Positions 33,938-42,855 of a DNA stretch of 64,000 bases are shown here, piece after piece. Every line of letters starts with the position of its first letter. Position 1 is the first letter of the stretch. A program made the position numbers and the translations under genes. The stretch is from the NCBI GenBank assembly GCA_964519985.1, contig CAZFMF010000017.1, positions 8,156 to 72,155 of the forward strand. Reading direction: 5' to 3'. The stretch comes from JAIEOG01 sp964519985. Lineage in GTDB: Bacteria; Bdellovibrionota; FAC87; UBA2466. Under the pieces are notes generated by a model, which was not told the DNA's origin, did no database searches, and saw only the letters and a program-made list of their open reading frames with translations.

Positions 33938-35238
33938 AGCTTTTGAATCCTTTCCAAGAGAACTCCGGCCAAAAGTATCGCACAGGACCAAAGAATTTCG
34001 ACCGACATATTGGAGTAGGCGTACTCGGCCGACATCGCCAACATGAAAAGGCACATCAGCAAGAAAATCGCCGGGGTAAATGGATAACCGGCAATCCCGT
34101 GTCCCTTGCCACCTAAGAGTTTAAACGCAGCCACACCCACAAACGCCATGAACACCCAAAAAATCGGCGTAGTGAAAAGCACCAAGCTTTCAAAACCACT
34201 CGGCGAATTAAAAAAGAGCGACATCAACGCAATCGTGATGCACGACTCAGTGATAATGGACCAAAAGGGAGTGCCCCGCTGACTCCAGGATCCTAATGGC
34301 GCGAAGAGACGGTGATCCCGTCCCATCGCGTAGTAAATGCGCGCTCCCGAAAAAATCATTCCGTGCACCGTGCCCAACGCCGAAATACAAATCAGGCTTG
34401 CCACGAAGACGGCGCCCGCCATCGAGAAGTGACGCGCCATGATGGCGTGGCTCACCGCCGCCCCGTCCCGAGCGCGCAGTCCATCGAAGCCCAGCGCGTG
34501 CAGGTAAGACAGATTCACGGCGAGGTACAAGACGGTGACCGCGAGCGTGCCGTAAAATAAAACCCGAAAGAGGTTGCGCTCAGGGCGTTTCACTTCCGCA
34601 GCCACAAACGCGATCTCATTCCATCCTCCGTAGGCGAAGAGCACAAAGATCAGCGCCAGAATAAAAGAGGGTTGCGTCTCCGGAACGGGAGGGGACGGAT
34701 CGGGAGTGGAAAACATCCACGCGGTGGTGATTAAAACGCCGATGCCAAGGACTTTAGTCACGGTCAAAAGGTTTTGAATGCCCTTGCTTTCCCGGGTTCC
34801 GAGCAAATTCAAAAAAGAAAGGAAGAGAATGGCGCCCGCGGCATAGATAAAAAGTCCGTGTTCTCCGAGCGGGATCATTTGGTGGGCGTAGCGGGCAAAG
34901 ACGTAGGCCATCGCCCCCAGGTTTCCGGGCCGGACAATCATCAGCATCGTCCACGCGTAGAGAAAGCTCATACGCGGACCGAACGCTTTTTTGAGAAAAA
35001 CGTAATCGCCCCCGGTTTCGGGATAGGCTTGGGCGAGTCCCGCGTAGGTCAGAGCTCCGAGTAATGACAGCACTCCGCCTAGAACCCAGATGCCGATCAT
35101 AAAGGTCGCGCTGGAGCTATGGGCGGCAACCGCGGGGGAACTTTCGAAGATGCCGGTGCCGACCATGATGCCGACGACCAAACAGATGCCGTCAAAAAGA
35201 GAGATTTGCCGAATGGGTTGGACTGCGGGCGATTGCAT
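33934..35238 (-). CDS. APC-superfamily amino-acid permease
   Basis: 434 residues from the ATG at 35238 (a GTG at 35247 is an alternative), about 12 transmembrane helices. The first helix carries the unwound substrate-binding motif VGIMVGTGIFESSP of APC carriers, and ALTYAGLAQAYPETGGDYVF is the conserved helix 2-3 region. This is closest by eye to the LAT-like exchangers. It would move amino acids across the inner membrane. First gene of a run ending in three lipoproteins, the first coupled by ATGA overlap. Confidence 0.85.
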   Translation of the reverse strand: MQSPAVQPIRQISLFDGICLVVGIMVGTGIFESSPAVAAHSSSATFMIGIWVLGGVLSLLGALTYAGLAQAYPETGGDYVFLKKAFGPRMSFLYAWTMLMIVRPGNLGAMAYVFARYAHQMIPLGEHGLFIYAAGAILFLSFLNLLGTRESKGIQNLLTVTKVLGIGVLITTAWMFSTPDPSPPVPETQPSFILALIFVLFAYGGWNEIAFVAAEVKRPERNLFRVLFYGTLAVTVLYLAVNLSYLHALGFDGLRARDGAAVSHAIMARHFSMAGAVFVASLICISALGTVHGMIFSGARIYYAMGRDHRLFAPLGSWSQRGTPFWSIITESCITIALMSLFFNSPSGFESLVLFTTPIFWVFMAFVGVAAFKLLGGKGHGIAGYPFTPAIFLLMCLFMLAMSAEYAYSNMSVEILWSCAILLAGVLLERIQKL

Positions 35239-35266
35239 GGCGCCCACCCTACACGATTTTTATGCT

Positions 35267-35830
35267 TTAGCGAACGACCGGCGGCAGACTTTCCGCCAAT
35301 TTCCAAAGGTCTTCGGGATAGTCGCGCGGATCGACTTCGGTGATTTCCGGTTGCTGCTTCACCCAGAACCGTAGGTGACGTAGGCAGAGCACGCGAATCG
35401 CGGTCAAGGTGTCATCGCGTCGTGCGCAATCGCGGTAGAAATCAATTCCCTGGGGAATCAGCTCCGGGCTTTCGCGCAAAGTCGTTGCGATGCGGCCCAA
35501 CGAGGGGCTCGCGTCCATCAACTCGGGCGGATTAAAATGCACATCCCCGCGAGAATTCCGACGGACGTCTTCGGTGCGCGGCAAGCGGTCGAGCGTGTCG
35601 GCCGTGAGCTTTTGAAATTCGCTGAAGGTTCCCTTGGGGCCCGCGGCTTCCAGCACCGGGGTGGTCACGGGACGGCCGGGGGCGGCGTTGCGCTTCAGCG
35701 GGACTTCGGCAATTTTCTCCGGACTGCTAGCGTCCATCGCATCCACGTCGGCTCGGTGATCCCGGCACGAGAAAATACCCAACCCAATGAGCAGGGCGGC
35801 GATGCCAAAATATAACGAGGGGTTTTTCAT
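35267..35830 (-). CDS. Putative lipoprotein of unknown function
   Basis: 187 residues. Hydrophobic N-terminus LYFGIAALLIGLGIFSC fits a lipobox with Cys22 or a membrane anchor. The rest is polar: a linker rich in Ala/Pro (NAAPGRPVTTPVLEAAGPKG), then a helical C-terminal part with three possible structural cysteines. No known family. Its ATG overlaps the stop of the upstream HEARH lipoprotein (ATGA), so they are co-translated and likely work together. Confidence 0.65.
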   Translation of the reverse strand: MKNPSLYFGIAALLIGLGIFSCRDHRADVDAMDASSPEKIAEVPLKRNAAPGRPVTTPVLEAAGPKGTFSEFQKLTADTLDRLPRTEDVRRNSRGDVHFNPPELMDASPSLGRIATTLRESPELIPQGIDFYRDCARRDDTLTAIRVLCLRHLRFWVKQQPEITEVDPRDYPEDLWKLAESLPPVVR

Positions 35831-36753
35831 TGGATGCCTTCGGGGCGGCTGTCGCGGTATTGGGCGGTCGGCAACAGGCGTGATTTGTAATCCGCGAGTG
35901 AGAGCTCAAGGCCGGTGAGTTCGGCGGCGGTGCAGTCGGTGCACGCTTGATACATATAGCTTAGCAACGTCGCCTGGATCGCATACGGGCCATTGAGATT
36001 GTCTTCGCAAGCAAACTTTCCTGCATAGGCGGCGGAAAGGGCGGAGGTCTGTTGGCTGGCGTAGGCCTCGTCGTTGGCGACGCCCGGACATTTCGCGTGG
36101 GGAAAGCCGGCGTTAGTTCCATTGCCGTCGCTATGACGGGCTTCGTGAAAATAAGTCGCGATACGCAGGTACCGATTCACCATTCGAGTCAATCCAACTC
36201 CCTTGACGGCATTGACGGTGAAAAGGCCTTCGTCTTCTTGCACAATGCCGACCCGAGGGGTGTAGAGATCGTGCCGAGCATAATCCACGTCGAGGTAGTA
36301 GCCGAAGCCTTGCTTCTTTCCATCGAGGTACAAGTAGGAGCCCAAGTTCCACATCACGGTTTTCACCGTGCTCGATGCCGCACCGACGGCGGACGGATCG
36401 ATTTGCGCCTGGCCCGCTAAAATAAACGGCGTCTGCGGGGCCGAGCGATTCACCATCCGGGCGTTGGCTTTGTAATTGAAATCTTGGCCCAGAATCATTT
36501 TCAGGCGTTTGCCCAACCAATCGTTCAAAGCCGCCGGAGTCAGGGCCCCGACTCCGATCGTGGCCAAGTCATTGGTATTCGCGGGCGGCAAAGCAATGGA
36601 ACTGAGTAGAGCGAGATCGCCTTCGATAAGGCTTCGGTGTTCCGGCGCGACGGTGGAGTCGAACTCGATGCCCGCGCCGTTGCCGCCGCAGGCCGCGAGG
36701 GAAAGCACTAAAACGGAAATTCCGAGGCGCGCGAAGTTCTTCACGACAAACAC
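35827..36753 (-). CDS. Lipoprotein with HEARH putative zinc motif
   Basis: 308 residues from the GTG at 36753 (GTG at 36744 possible). The lipobox is VLVLSLAAC. After residue 30 there is a beta-rich domain (FNYKANARMV, QTPFILAGQAQIDP, GKKQGFGYYLDVDYARHD). Then YLRIATYFHEARHSDGNGTN holds an HExxH sequence. Downstream CPGVANDEAYASQQ could give a third ligand. Paired cysteines near CEDN and ACTDC suggest disulphides. This is a candidate periplasmic peptidase or metal-binding lipoprotein not assigned to any family here. Confidence 0.65.
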   Translation of the reverse strand: MFVVKNFARLGISVLVLSLAACGGNGAGIEFDSTVAPEHRSLIEGDLALLSSIALPPANTNDLATIGVGALTPAALNDWLGKRLKMILGQDFNYKANARMVNRSAPQTPFILAGQAQIDPSAVGAASSTVKTVMWNLGSYLYLDGKKQGFGYYLDVDYARHDLYTPRVGIVQEDEGLFTVNAVKGVGLTRMVNRYLRIATYFHEARHSDGNGTNAGFPHAKCPGVANDEAYASQQTSALSAAYAGKFACEDNLNGPYAIQATLLSYMYQACTDCTAAELTGLELSLADYKSRLLPTAQYRDSRPEGIQ

Positions 36754-37088
36754 CCAACCGAACTCGCTCCACCCTCTTAGAAACCCGGGCGAATCTAGTG
36801 CAAGCAGGGGGCCATTTAGGCACGGTGTATGCCTGGAAGTTCAGGGGGGTCGGGCCGTTTTACGCTGCGGGGTGACGCTTTCCGGCACTTCGGCGGACTC
36901 TAGAATGCTAGACAGTCGGGGACATTTCACGTCATTGCCTGTCTTTGCGAGGGCCGCAGGCCCGAAGCAATCTCGCATCGCGAAGCGATGCGGGATTCCT
37001 TCGCTCCGCTCGGAATGACGAAGCGATGCGCGATTCCTTCGCTCCGCTCGGAACGACGGTGTTATGATGTGCGTCAAAAGGAGGCGGT
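36754..37088. repeat. Intergenic stretch with dispersed repeat units
   Basis: No gene. It holds a hairpin element TTGCGA-GGGCC-GCA-GGCCC-GAAGCAA near 36945-36970, closely related to one at 44008-44044. Two tandem 38-base units follow at 36981-37018 and 37019-37056 (core GATTCCTTCGCTCCGCTCGG) differing at few positions. TATGAT at 37063-37068 and AAAGGAGG just before the next ATG are its promoter and ribosome binding signals. Confidence 0.8.
37063..37068 (+). promoter_or_regulatory. -10 element of the NADH dehydrogenase gene
   Basis: TATGAT lies 20 bases before the ATG at 37089; no good -35 was found within the repeat sequence upstream. Confidence 0.35.
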
Positions 37089-38357
37089 ATGAAGAAAGTC
37101 GTGATCGTGGGAGCCGGATTTGCGGGTCTCAACGCCGCCAAGCGCCTCGTCAATCGCAAGGGACTTACGGTCGAGGTCATCGATCGGCGCAACCACCACC
37201 TCTTCCAGCCGCTGCTTTACCAGGTGGCGATGGCGGGGCTTTCGCCGGCGGAGATCGCGGCACCCATTCGCTCGATTCTGTCGGGCGCGCGCAACACCAC
37301 CGTCAGTCTCATGAATGTGCAAAGTGTCGATCCCGTCGCCAAAACAATCACCGGCGATGGCGGCACGATCTCATTCGATTATCTGATCCTGGCGTGTGGT
37401 TCGAAACATAGCTACTTCGGACATCCGGAGTGGGAAGATTTTGCACCGGGTTTGAAGACGCTCGAGCAAGCGACCGAAATCCGGCGGCGGGTGCTCCTGG
37501 CCTTTGAACTCGCCGAGCGCGAAACCAATCCCGAACGCCAACGCCAGCTCCTGACTTTCGTGGTCGTGGGGGCGGGCCCCACCGGCGTGGAACTGGCCGG
37601 AGCTTTGGGCGAGATTAGCCGCTTCACGCTATCGCGCGATTTCAAACACATCGATCCGGCCCGCACGCGCGTTTTGTTGATCGAAGCGGGGCCGCGGATC
37701 TTGGCGAGTTTCTCCGAGAAATTAGCCAAACGCGCCGCGCGCGATCTCGAGAACCTTGGTGTGCAGATTTGGACTTCGACGCGCGTGCAGGGTGTGAATG
37801 CCGAGGGCGTGACCCTGCCTTCGGAATCACTGCACGCAGCGACCGTGCTTTGGGCCGCCGGCGTTCAGCCTTCGAGTTTGGGAAAGGCTTTGGGCGTGCC
37901 ATTAGACCGTGCCGGCCGAGTGATCGTGGAGCCCGATCTGAGTTTAAAGGCGTTCCCGAACATTTTTGTCTTGGGTGACCAAGCGCATTGTTTGGGAAAA
38001 GACGGCCAGCCTTTACCTGGACTCGCGCCCGTCGCCATTCAACAAGGTATCGCCGCGTCCAGAAATATCCTGGACGATCTCGCGGGCAAGCCGCGCAAAC
38101 CGTTTCGCTACCTCGATAAAGGTCAGATGGCGACGATCGGTCGCAAGAAAGCGGTGCTGCAAGCGGGCAAGATCCAGTTTGGTGGGTTTTTTGCGTGGAT
38201 CGCTTGGCTCGTCGTGCACATCTACTATTTGATCGGCTTCAAGAACCGTTTCTTTGTTTTCTTGGATTGGGCGTGGGCCTATTTGACCCTGTCACGGGGC
38301 GCTCGTTTAATCGTCCATAAGGAGTGGCGGTCCTTCGCGAAGGAAGGCTCAAAGTAG
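37089..38357 (+). CDS. ndh: Type II NADH dehydrogenase (NDH-2)
   Basis: 422 residues, start after AAAGGAGG. Two Rossmann motifs: FAD-binding VVIVGAGFAGLNAAKRLVNR at the N-terminus and NAD-binding VVVGAGPTGVELAGALGEIS near 160. NIFVLGDQAHC (about 295) binds FAD, PVAIQQGIAASRNI follows, and an amphipathic C-terminal tail (WIAWLVVHIYYLIGFKN) attaches to the membrane. It oxidises NADH and reduces quinone without pumping protons. Single gene with its own promoter. Confidence 0.92.
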   Translation: MKKVVIVGAGFAGLNAAKRLVNRKGLTVEVIDRRNHHLFQPLLYQVAMAGLSPAEIAAPIRSILSGARNTTVSLMNVQSVDPVAKTITGDGGTISFDYLILACGSKHSYFGHPEWEDFAPGLKTLEQATEIRRRVLLAFELAERETNPERQRQLLTFVVVGAGPTGVELAGALGEISRFTLSRDFKHIDPARTRVLLIEAGPRILASFSEKLAKRAARDLENLGVQIWTSTRVQGVNAEGVTLPSESLHAATVLWAAGVQPSSLGKALGVPLDRAGRVIVEPDLSLKAFPNIFVLGDQAHCLGKDGQPLPGLAPVAIQQGIAASRNILDDLAGKPRKPFRYLDKGQMATIGRKKAVLQAGKIQFGGFFAWIAWLVVHIYYLIGFKNRFFVFLDWAWAYLTLSRGARLIVHKEWRSFAKEGSK

Positions 38358-38420
38358 AGTGCTTTTCCGCGCGCATGGGGCTATCGTAGAAGATGGTCGT
38401 CGTCGCGCCCGGTGGACTCC

Positions 38421-39677
38421 ATGCGAAAACGGTTCCTCATTAGCTTAGCGTTGAGTGGGTTCTCGGTCTCCGCGTTCGGGGTCTCGCTTCAAGGCGCTTA
38501 CGAATCCGCCCTGGCCAAAGTCGAAACCGTTCCCATCCAACAGGCCCGCGTCGAACAAGCGGATGCGCGCATTTCCCAACTCTGGGGCGCGGTGATGCCA
38601 TCGATTTCTTTGCTCGCCTCTTATCAGAAGCAACACTCTCCGCCGCCCGACTCGGCGGTGACGAGTCGTTTCACCTTAAGCGATCAGTTTAATTCGCGCA
38701 TCACGGCCAACCAGCCCTTATTCCGCGGCTTTGCGGAGTATGCGGGAATTCGCAGCGTGAAGGCCGCGCAACGCGCGCAAAATGCGCAACTCGAAGCCAC
38801 GCGCCTAACGCTTTTTTCGACGGTGGCCAGTAGCTACTACTCGGTTTTAGCCGGGGAACAGGACCGCAAAAATCTCGAGGGGCTTATCGACCTCACTGAA
38901 CGGCGAGTAAAGGACTTGCGCGATCGCGCCCAGATCGGCCGCTCGCGGGAGGGTGAAGTCCTCACCGCCCAAGCGCAACTCGCGGTCCAAAAAGCGCAGC
39001 TGCAAGCGGCGAAGCTGGCGCTCGAGCAGGCCCGCAATTTTTTCGCGCAAACCACGGGACTTGCGCCGGATGTGAGTTTGGACCCCCCGCGATCGCTGAC
39101 CATTCCGACGAAGGGTGGGAAGGTAGACGATTTTCTCGCCAAGGTAGAGGAACGTCCGGATATTCGTTCCCTCAAGGAGACTTTGAGTTCGGCGGAGGAG
39201 TCGGTCGTCATTGCGCGGGCCGGGCATTTTCCTTCCGTCGATTTGACCGGAAACTACTATTTGAAGCGTGCGGGGATTCAAGAAGGCGTTAAGTGGGACG
39301 TCGGGCTTTTTCTGACCCTTCCACTTTTTGCCGGGGGCGCGGTTTCCGGTCGCGTTTCCGAAGCGCTGGCGGCCAAGAACGAGCGAGAGTTGTTATTGGC
39401 GCAAGGCCGGCGCACCGCCCAAACCCAAGTGCGCAATGCGTTTGAAACGTTGAAGGCCGGTACCGAACAAATCGATGCGTTGGAAGAAGCGGCCAAACTT
39501 TCCGAAAAAAACTACCAGCGCCAAACGCAGGATTACCGCCATGGACTCGTCACCAATATCGACGTGATCCAGGCGATGAATACATTCCAGGAGACCAAAC
39601 GGTCCCTCGATAAACTACGATTTCAGACCTTGTCCGCTTGGGTTGACCTGCAGGTGGCCATCGGCAAGACACCATAG
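38421..39677 (+). CDS. TolC-like outer-membrane efflux channel
   Basis: 418 residues from the ATG at 38421, signal peptide RKRFLISLALSGFSVSAFG. Two long alpha-helical hairpins (KAAQRAQNAQLEATRLTLFS; RDRAQIGRSREGEVLTAQAQ; YQRQTQDYRHGLVTNIDVIQ) in the tandem OEP arrangement. It would form the trimeric outer-membrane and periplasmic duct of an efflux pump. The RND gene follows ten bases later. No membrane-fusion adaptor gene is present next to them. Confidence 0.9.
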   Translation: MRKRFLISLALSGFSVSAFGVSLQGAYESALAKVETVPIQQARVEQADARISQLWGAVMPSISLLASYQKQHSPPPDSAVTSRFTLSDQFNSRITANQPLFRGFAEYAGIRSVKAAQRAQNAQLEATRLTLFSTVASSYYSVLAGEQDRKNLEGLIDLTERRVKDLRDRAQIGRSREGEVLTAQAQLAVQKAQLQAAKLALEQARNFFAQTTGLAPDVSLDPPRSLTIPTKGGKVDDFLAKVEERPDIRSLKETLSSAEESVVIARAGHFPSVDLTGNYYLKRAGIQEGVKWDVGLFLTLPLFAGGAVSGRVSEALAAKNERELLLAQGRRTAQTQVRNAFETLKAGTEQIDALEEAAKLSEKNYQRQTQDYRHGLVTNIDVIQAMNTFQETKRSLDKLRFQTLSAWVDLQVAIGKTP

Positions 39678-39686
39678 GCGAAAGCA

Positions 39687-42600
39687 ATGAACCTCTCCGA
39701 GATCTCCATCCGAAACCCCGTTTTCGCATGGATGCTAATGATTGGGCTGATTCTGTTCGGTGCCATCAGCTTCCAACGCATGGGGGTGAGTCAGCTACCC
39801 GATGTCGATTTTCCAAGTATCAGTGTGAGCCTCAACCTAGACGGCGCCGCTCCGGAAGTGATGGAAGTCGATATCGTCGACCTAGTTGAAGACGCGCTGA
39901 TGACCGTACAAGGCGTGACGGAAATCTCCTCTTCCTCGCGCACCGGTAGCGCCAATATCCAAGTGGAGTTCGATCTCGATAAGGATCAGGATGTGGCCGT
40001 CCAGGAGATCCAAAGCGCGCTTTCGCAGGTCATGCGCCGACTGCCAAAGGAAATGGATCCGCCCACGGTACGCAAAAGCAATCCCGACGACGCGCCGATT
40101 CTTTGGCTCTCGGTGAGCTCCGACACGATGTCGGATCAGAACTTAATGGCGTTCGTGCGCGACCGGGTGAAGGATCAGTTCTCCACCGTTTCCGGGGTGG
40201 GCGAAGTGTTTCTCGGCGGGTACGTCGATCCCAATTTGCGAGTTTGGCTGAACGCGGAAAAACTCAATCAGTATTCTCTCACCTCCGGCGATATCATTTC
40301 CACGATCCAGCAAGAGCACGCCGAGCTCCCGGCCGGGCGTATCGAAACGCCGGACAAGGAATTCAATATCCGGACGATGGGTGAAGCACCGACGCCCGAA
40401 GAATTTGGCAAGATTCCAATCACGCGCCGCGGGGGCAGCCCAAACTACCGCCCGATCATGCTAAGCCAAGTGGCGCGGATTGAAGACGGGCTGGCGGATG
40501 TGCGCCGCAAAAGCCGCTCGATGGGCAAACCGGCGGTCGGCCTGGGTATCAAGAAACAACCCGGATCGAACGCGGTGGAAGTCGGCAAAGACGTCAAAGC
40601 CCGTATGAAGCTGATCCAGGCCACGTTGCCGGAAGGCGTGGAAATGGGCGTGCGCTTCGACTCGACGGCCTTTATCGAAGAAGCGATTCATGAACTCAAT
40701 TTCACGCTCATTCTCTCCGCGCTGCTGACCGCGGTCGTGTGTTGGGGTTTTCTAGGGTCGTGGTCGGCGACGATGAACGTGATCCTGGCGATCCCGACCT
40801 CGGTGGTGGGGACCTTCATCGTTCTGTATGCCGTCGGTTTTACCTTGAATACCTTCACGCTTTTGGGTCTTTCGCTAGCGATCGGGATTGTGGTCGACGA
40901 TGCGATCATGGTCCTAGAAAATATTGTGCGCCATAAAGAGATGGGCAAGCCCCGTCGGGAAGCCGCACTCGACGGCTCCACCGAGATCACCTTTGCCGCC
41001 TTGGCCGCCACGGCGGCGATCATTGCGATTTTTCTGCCGGTCGCGTTTATGAAGGGGATCATCGGAAAATTCTTCTTCCAATTTGGTGTCACGCTTTCGG
41101 TCGCGGTGGCGCTTTCTTTGCTCGAAGCGCTGACGTTAACACCCATGCGTTGCTCCGAGTTTTTGAACACCGGCGAGCGCAAAACGCGATTGGGTCGGGC
41201 CATTGAGCATTCGTTCGATTGGAGTTCGCGAGTTTACGGGCACATTGTTGCGGTCGTCCTCAATCACCGGTGGAAGGTGCTTTTCGCCTCCGTGGTGGTC
41301 TTTGCCGTCAGCTTATCGCTCATCCAGATGCTGAAAAAAGAGTTTGTCCCATCCCAAGATCAAAGCCGTTTGATGGTGCGCCTGCAGGCTCCGGTCGGTT
41401 CGTCTTTGGATTTCACGGATAAGAAATTTGCCGAGGTGGAAAAATATTTCATGACCCGACCCGAGGTCGACAAGTACTTCGGCGCCATCGGGGGGATGGG
41501 CGGCGGGGAGGTGAACGGTGGGCAACTCTTCCTCACGTTGAAAGAGCCCAAGGCCCGTCCGATCAATCCGAAAACCGGGCGCCCTTTTTCTCAGCAGGAG
41601 CTCATTCCCATTTTTCGCAACGACTTAAAGGACATCAAAGATCTCCGCGTGGTGATTCAGGATCTTTCGCTCTCGGGTTTTACCGCCAAACGTGGCTTTC
41701 CGGTGGAGTTCACCGTCCGGGGGCCCGATTTCGATAAACTGATTGAGTCGAGTGAAAAACTTCAAGCCGCGATGCAGGCCAGTGGTCAGCTTACCGATAT
41801 TGATTCGGACTACCGCAGCGGGATGCCCGAAATTCGCATTGTCCCCGATCGCATCAAGGCCCGCGACCGTGGCGTGAGTGTTTACGAAATCGCCCAGACC
41901 GTGAACGCCATGATGGGGGGCGTGATTGCCGGCAAATATTCGAAGGGCGGTCACCGTTATGATGTACGCTTGCGCCTTCAGTCCAACGAACGCGATACCC
42001 CGCAATCGATTTCAAAGCTCTACGTGCGCAATAACCGGGGCGAACTGATTCGCTTGTCTGAAGTCGTCAAAATCGAGCAAAAGCCCAGTCTCCAAGCCAT
42101 CTCACGGCAGGGACGCGAACGCGCCATCAGCGTTTTCGCCAACGTCGCTCCGGGTAGCTCGCAAGCGAAGGCGATCGAGGTGGTGGAGAAAGCGGCCAAA
42201 GAAGTTTTACCGGAAGGCTATCGCGCCGTGGTCGGCGGCAGCGCGCAGACGTTCCAAGAATCTTTTCAGAGTTTGATCTTTGCGTTGGTCTTAGGCCTGA
42301 TCGTGTCCTACATGGTTCTGGCTTCGCAGTTTAATAGCTTTATCCATCCCATCACGGTGCTCATTGCCTTGCCCTTTAGCATTTCCGGCGCGCTGCTTGC
42401 CCTGTTCATTGGCCAGCAGTCGCTGAATATCTACAGCATGATCGGGATCATCTTGCTGATGGGAATCGTGAAGAAGAATTCAATTCTGCTCGTGGACTTC
42501 ACGAATCAGGTACGCGATCAGGGTAAGAATGTCCGCGATGCGCTGATTGAAGCGTGCCCGATGCGCTTGCGGCCGATTCTCATGACGTCGATCGCCACAA

Positions 42601-42803
42601 TCGCGGGAGCGATCCCCCCGGCCCTGGCGATCGGCCCCGGCGCCGAAAGCCGCGTTCCCATGGCGTTGGCCGTGATCGGCGGCGTGATCGTTTCAACGGC
42701 GTTGACGCTTTTCGTTGTCCCTTGTGTCTACAGCCTCTTCGCTCGCGGCGGCGGGAAACCCGCCGTTTCCCCGGCGAGCGCACCCCAAGATCGGGCGTCG
42801 TAA
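39687..42803 (+). CDS. RND multidrug-type efflux transporter (HAE1-like)
   Basis: 1038 residues, full length, with the RND plan of 12 transmembrane helices and two large periplasmic loops. NLSEISIRNPVFAWMLMIGL is the typical N-terminus. LSLAIGIVVDDAIMVLENIV is helix 4 with the proton-relay Asp pair. FMKGIIGKFFFQFGVTLSVA and IGIILLMGIVKKNSILLVDF are helices 6 and 11. It exports hydrophobic compounds with proton influx. Co-transcribed with the TolC-like gene and followed by a hairpin with T-run inside the convergent HNH gene. Confidence 0.93.
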   Translation: MNLSEISIRNPVFAWMLMIGLILFGAISFQRMGVSQLPDVDFPSISVSLNLDGAAPEVMEVDIVDLVEDALMTVQGVTEISSSSRTGSANIQVEFDLDKDQDVAVQEIQSALSQVMRRLPKEMDPPTVRKSNPDDAPILWLSVSSDTMSDQNLMAFVRDRVKDQFSTVSGVGEVFLGGYVDPNLRVWLNAEKLNQYSLTSGDIISTIQQEHAELPAGRIETPDKEFNIRTMGEAPTPEEFGKIPITRRGGSPNYRPIMLSQVARIEDGLADVRRKSRSMGKPAVGLGIKKQPGSNAVEVGKDVKARMKLIQATLPEGVEMGVRFDSTAFIEEAIHELNFTLILSALLTAVVCWGFLGSWSATMNVILAIPTSVVGTFIVLYAVGFTLNTFTLLGLSLAIGIVVDDAIMVLENIVRHKEMGKPRREAALDGSTEITFAALAATAAIIAIFLPVAFMKGIIGKFFFQFGVTLSVAVALSLLEALTLTPMRCSEFLNTGERKTRLGRAIEHSFDWSSRVYGHIVAVVLNHRWKVLFASVVVFAVSLSLIQMLKKEFVPSQDQSRLMVRLQAPVGSSLDFTDKKFAEVEKYFMTRPEVDKYFGAIGGMGGGEVNGGQLFLTLKEPKARPINPKTGRPFSQQELIPIFRNDLKDIKDLRVVIQDLSLSGFTAKRGFPVEFTVRGPDFDKLIESSEKLQAAMQASGQLTDIDSDYRSGMPEIRIVPDRIKARDRGVSVYEIAQTVNAMMGGVIAGKYSKGGHRYDVRLRLQSNERDTPQSISKLYVRNNRGELIRLSEVVKIEQKPSLQAISRQGRERAISVFANVAPGSSQAKAIEVVEKAAKEVLPEGYRAVVGGSAQTFQESFQSLIFALVLGLIVSYMVLASQFNSFIHPITVLIALPFSISGALLALFIGQQSLNIYSMIGIILLMGIVKKNSILLVDFTNQVRDQGKNVRDALIEACPMRLRPILMTSIATIAGAIPPALAIGPGAESRVPMALAVIGGVIVSTALTLFVVPCVYSLFARGGGKPAVSPASAPQDRAS

Positions 42804-42855
42804 AACCTGACGCGCCGACTCAATTCGCGGCCTAATTAAGTTAATCACCGGCTTG

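Noticed and set aside
36941..37056. CRISPR array
   Set aside because: Only two 38-base units in direct contact without spacers, and no cas gene nearby; it is a tandem and dispersed repeat.
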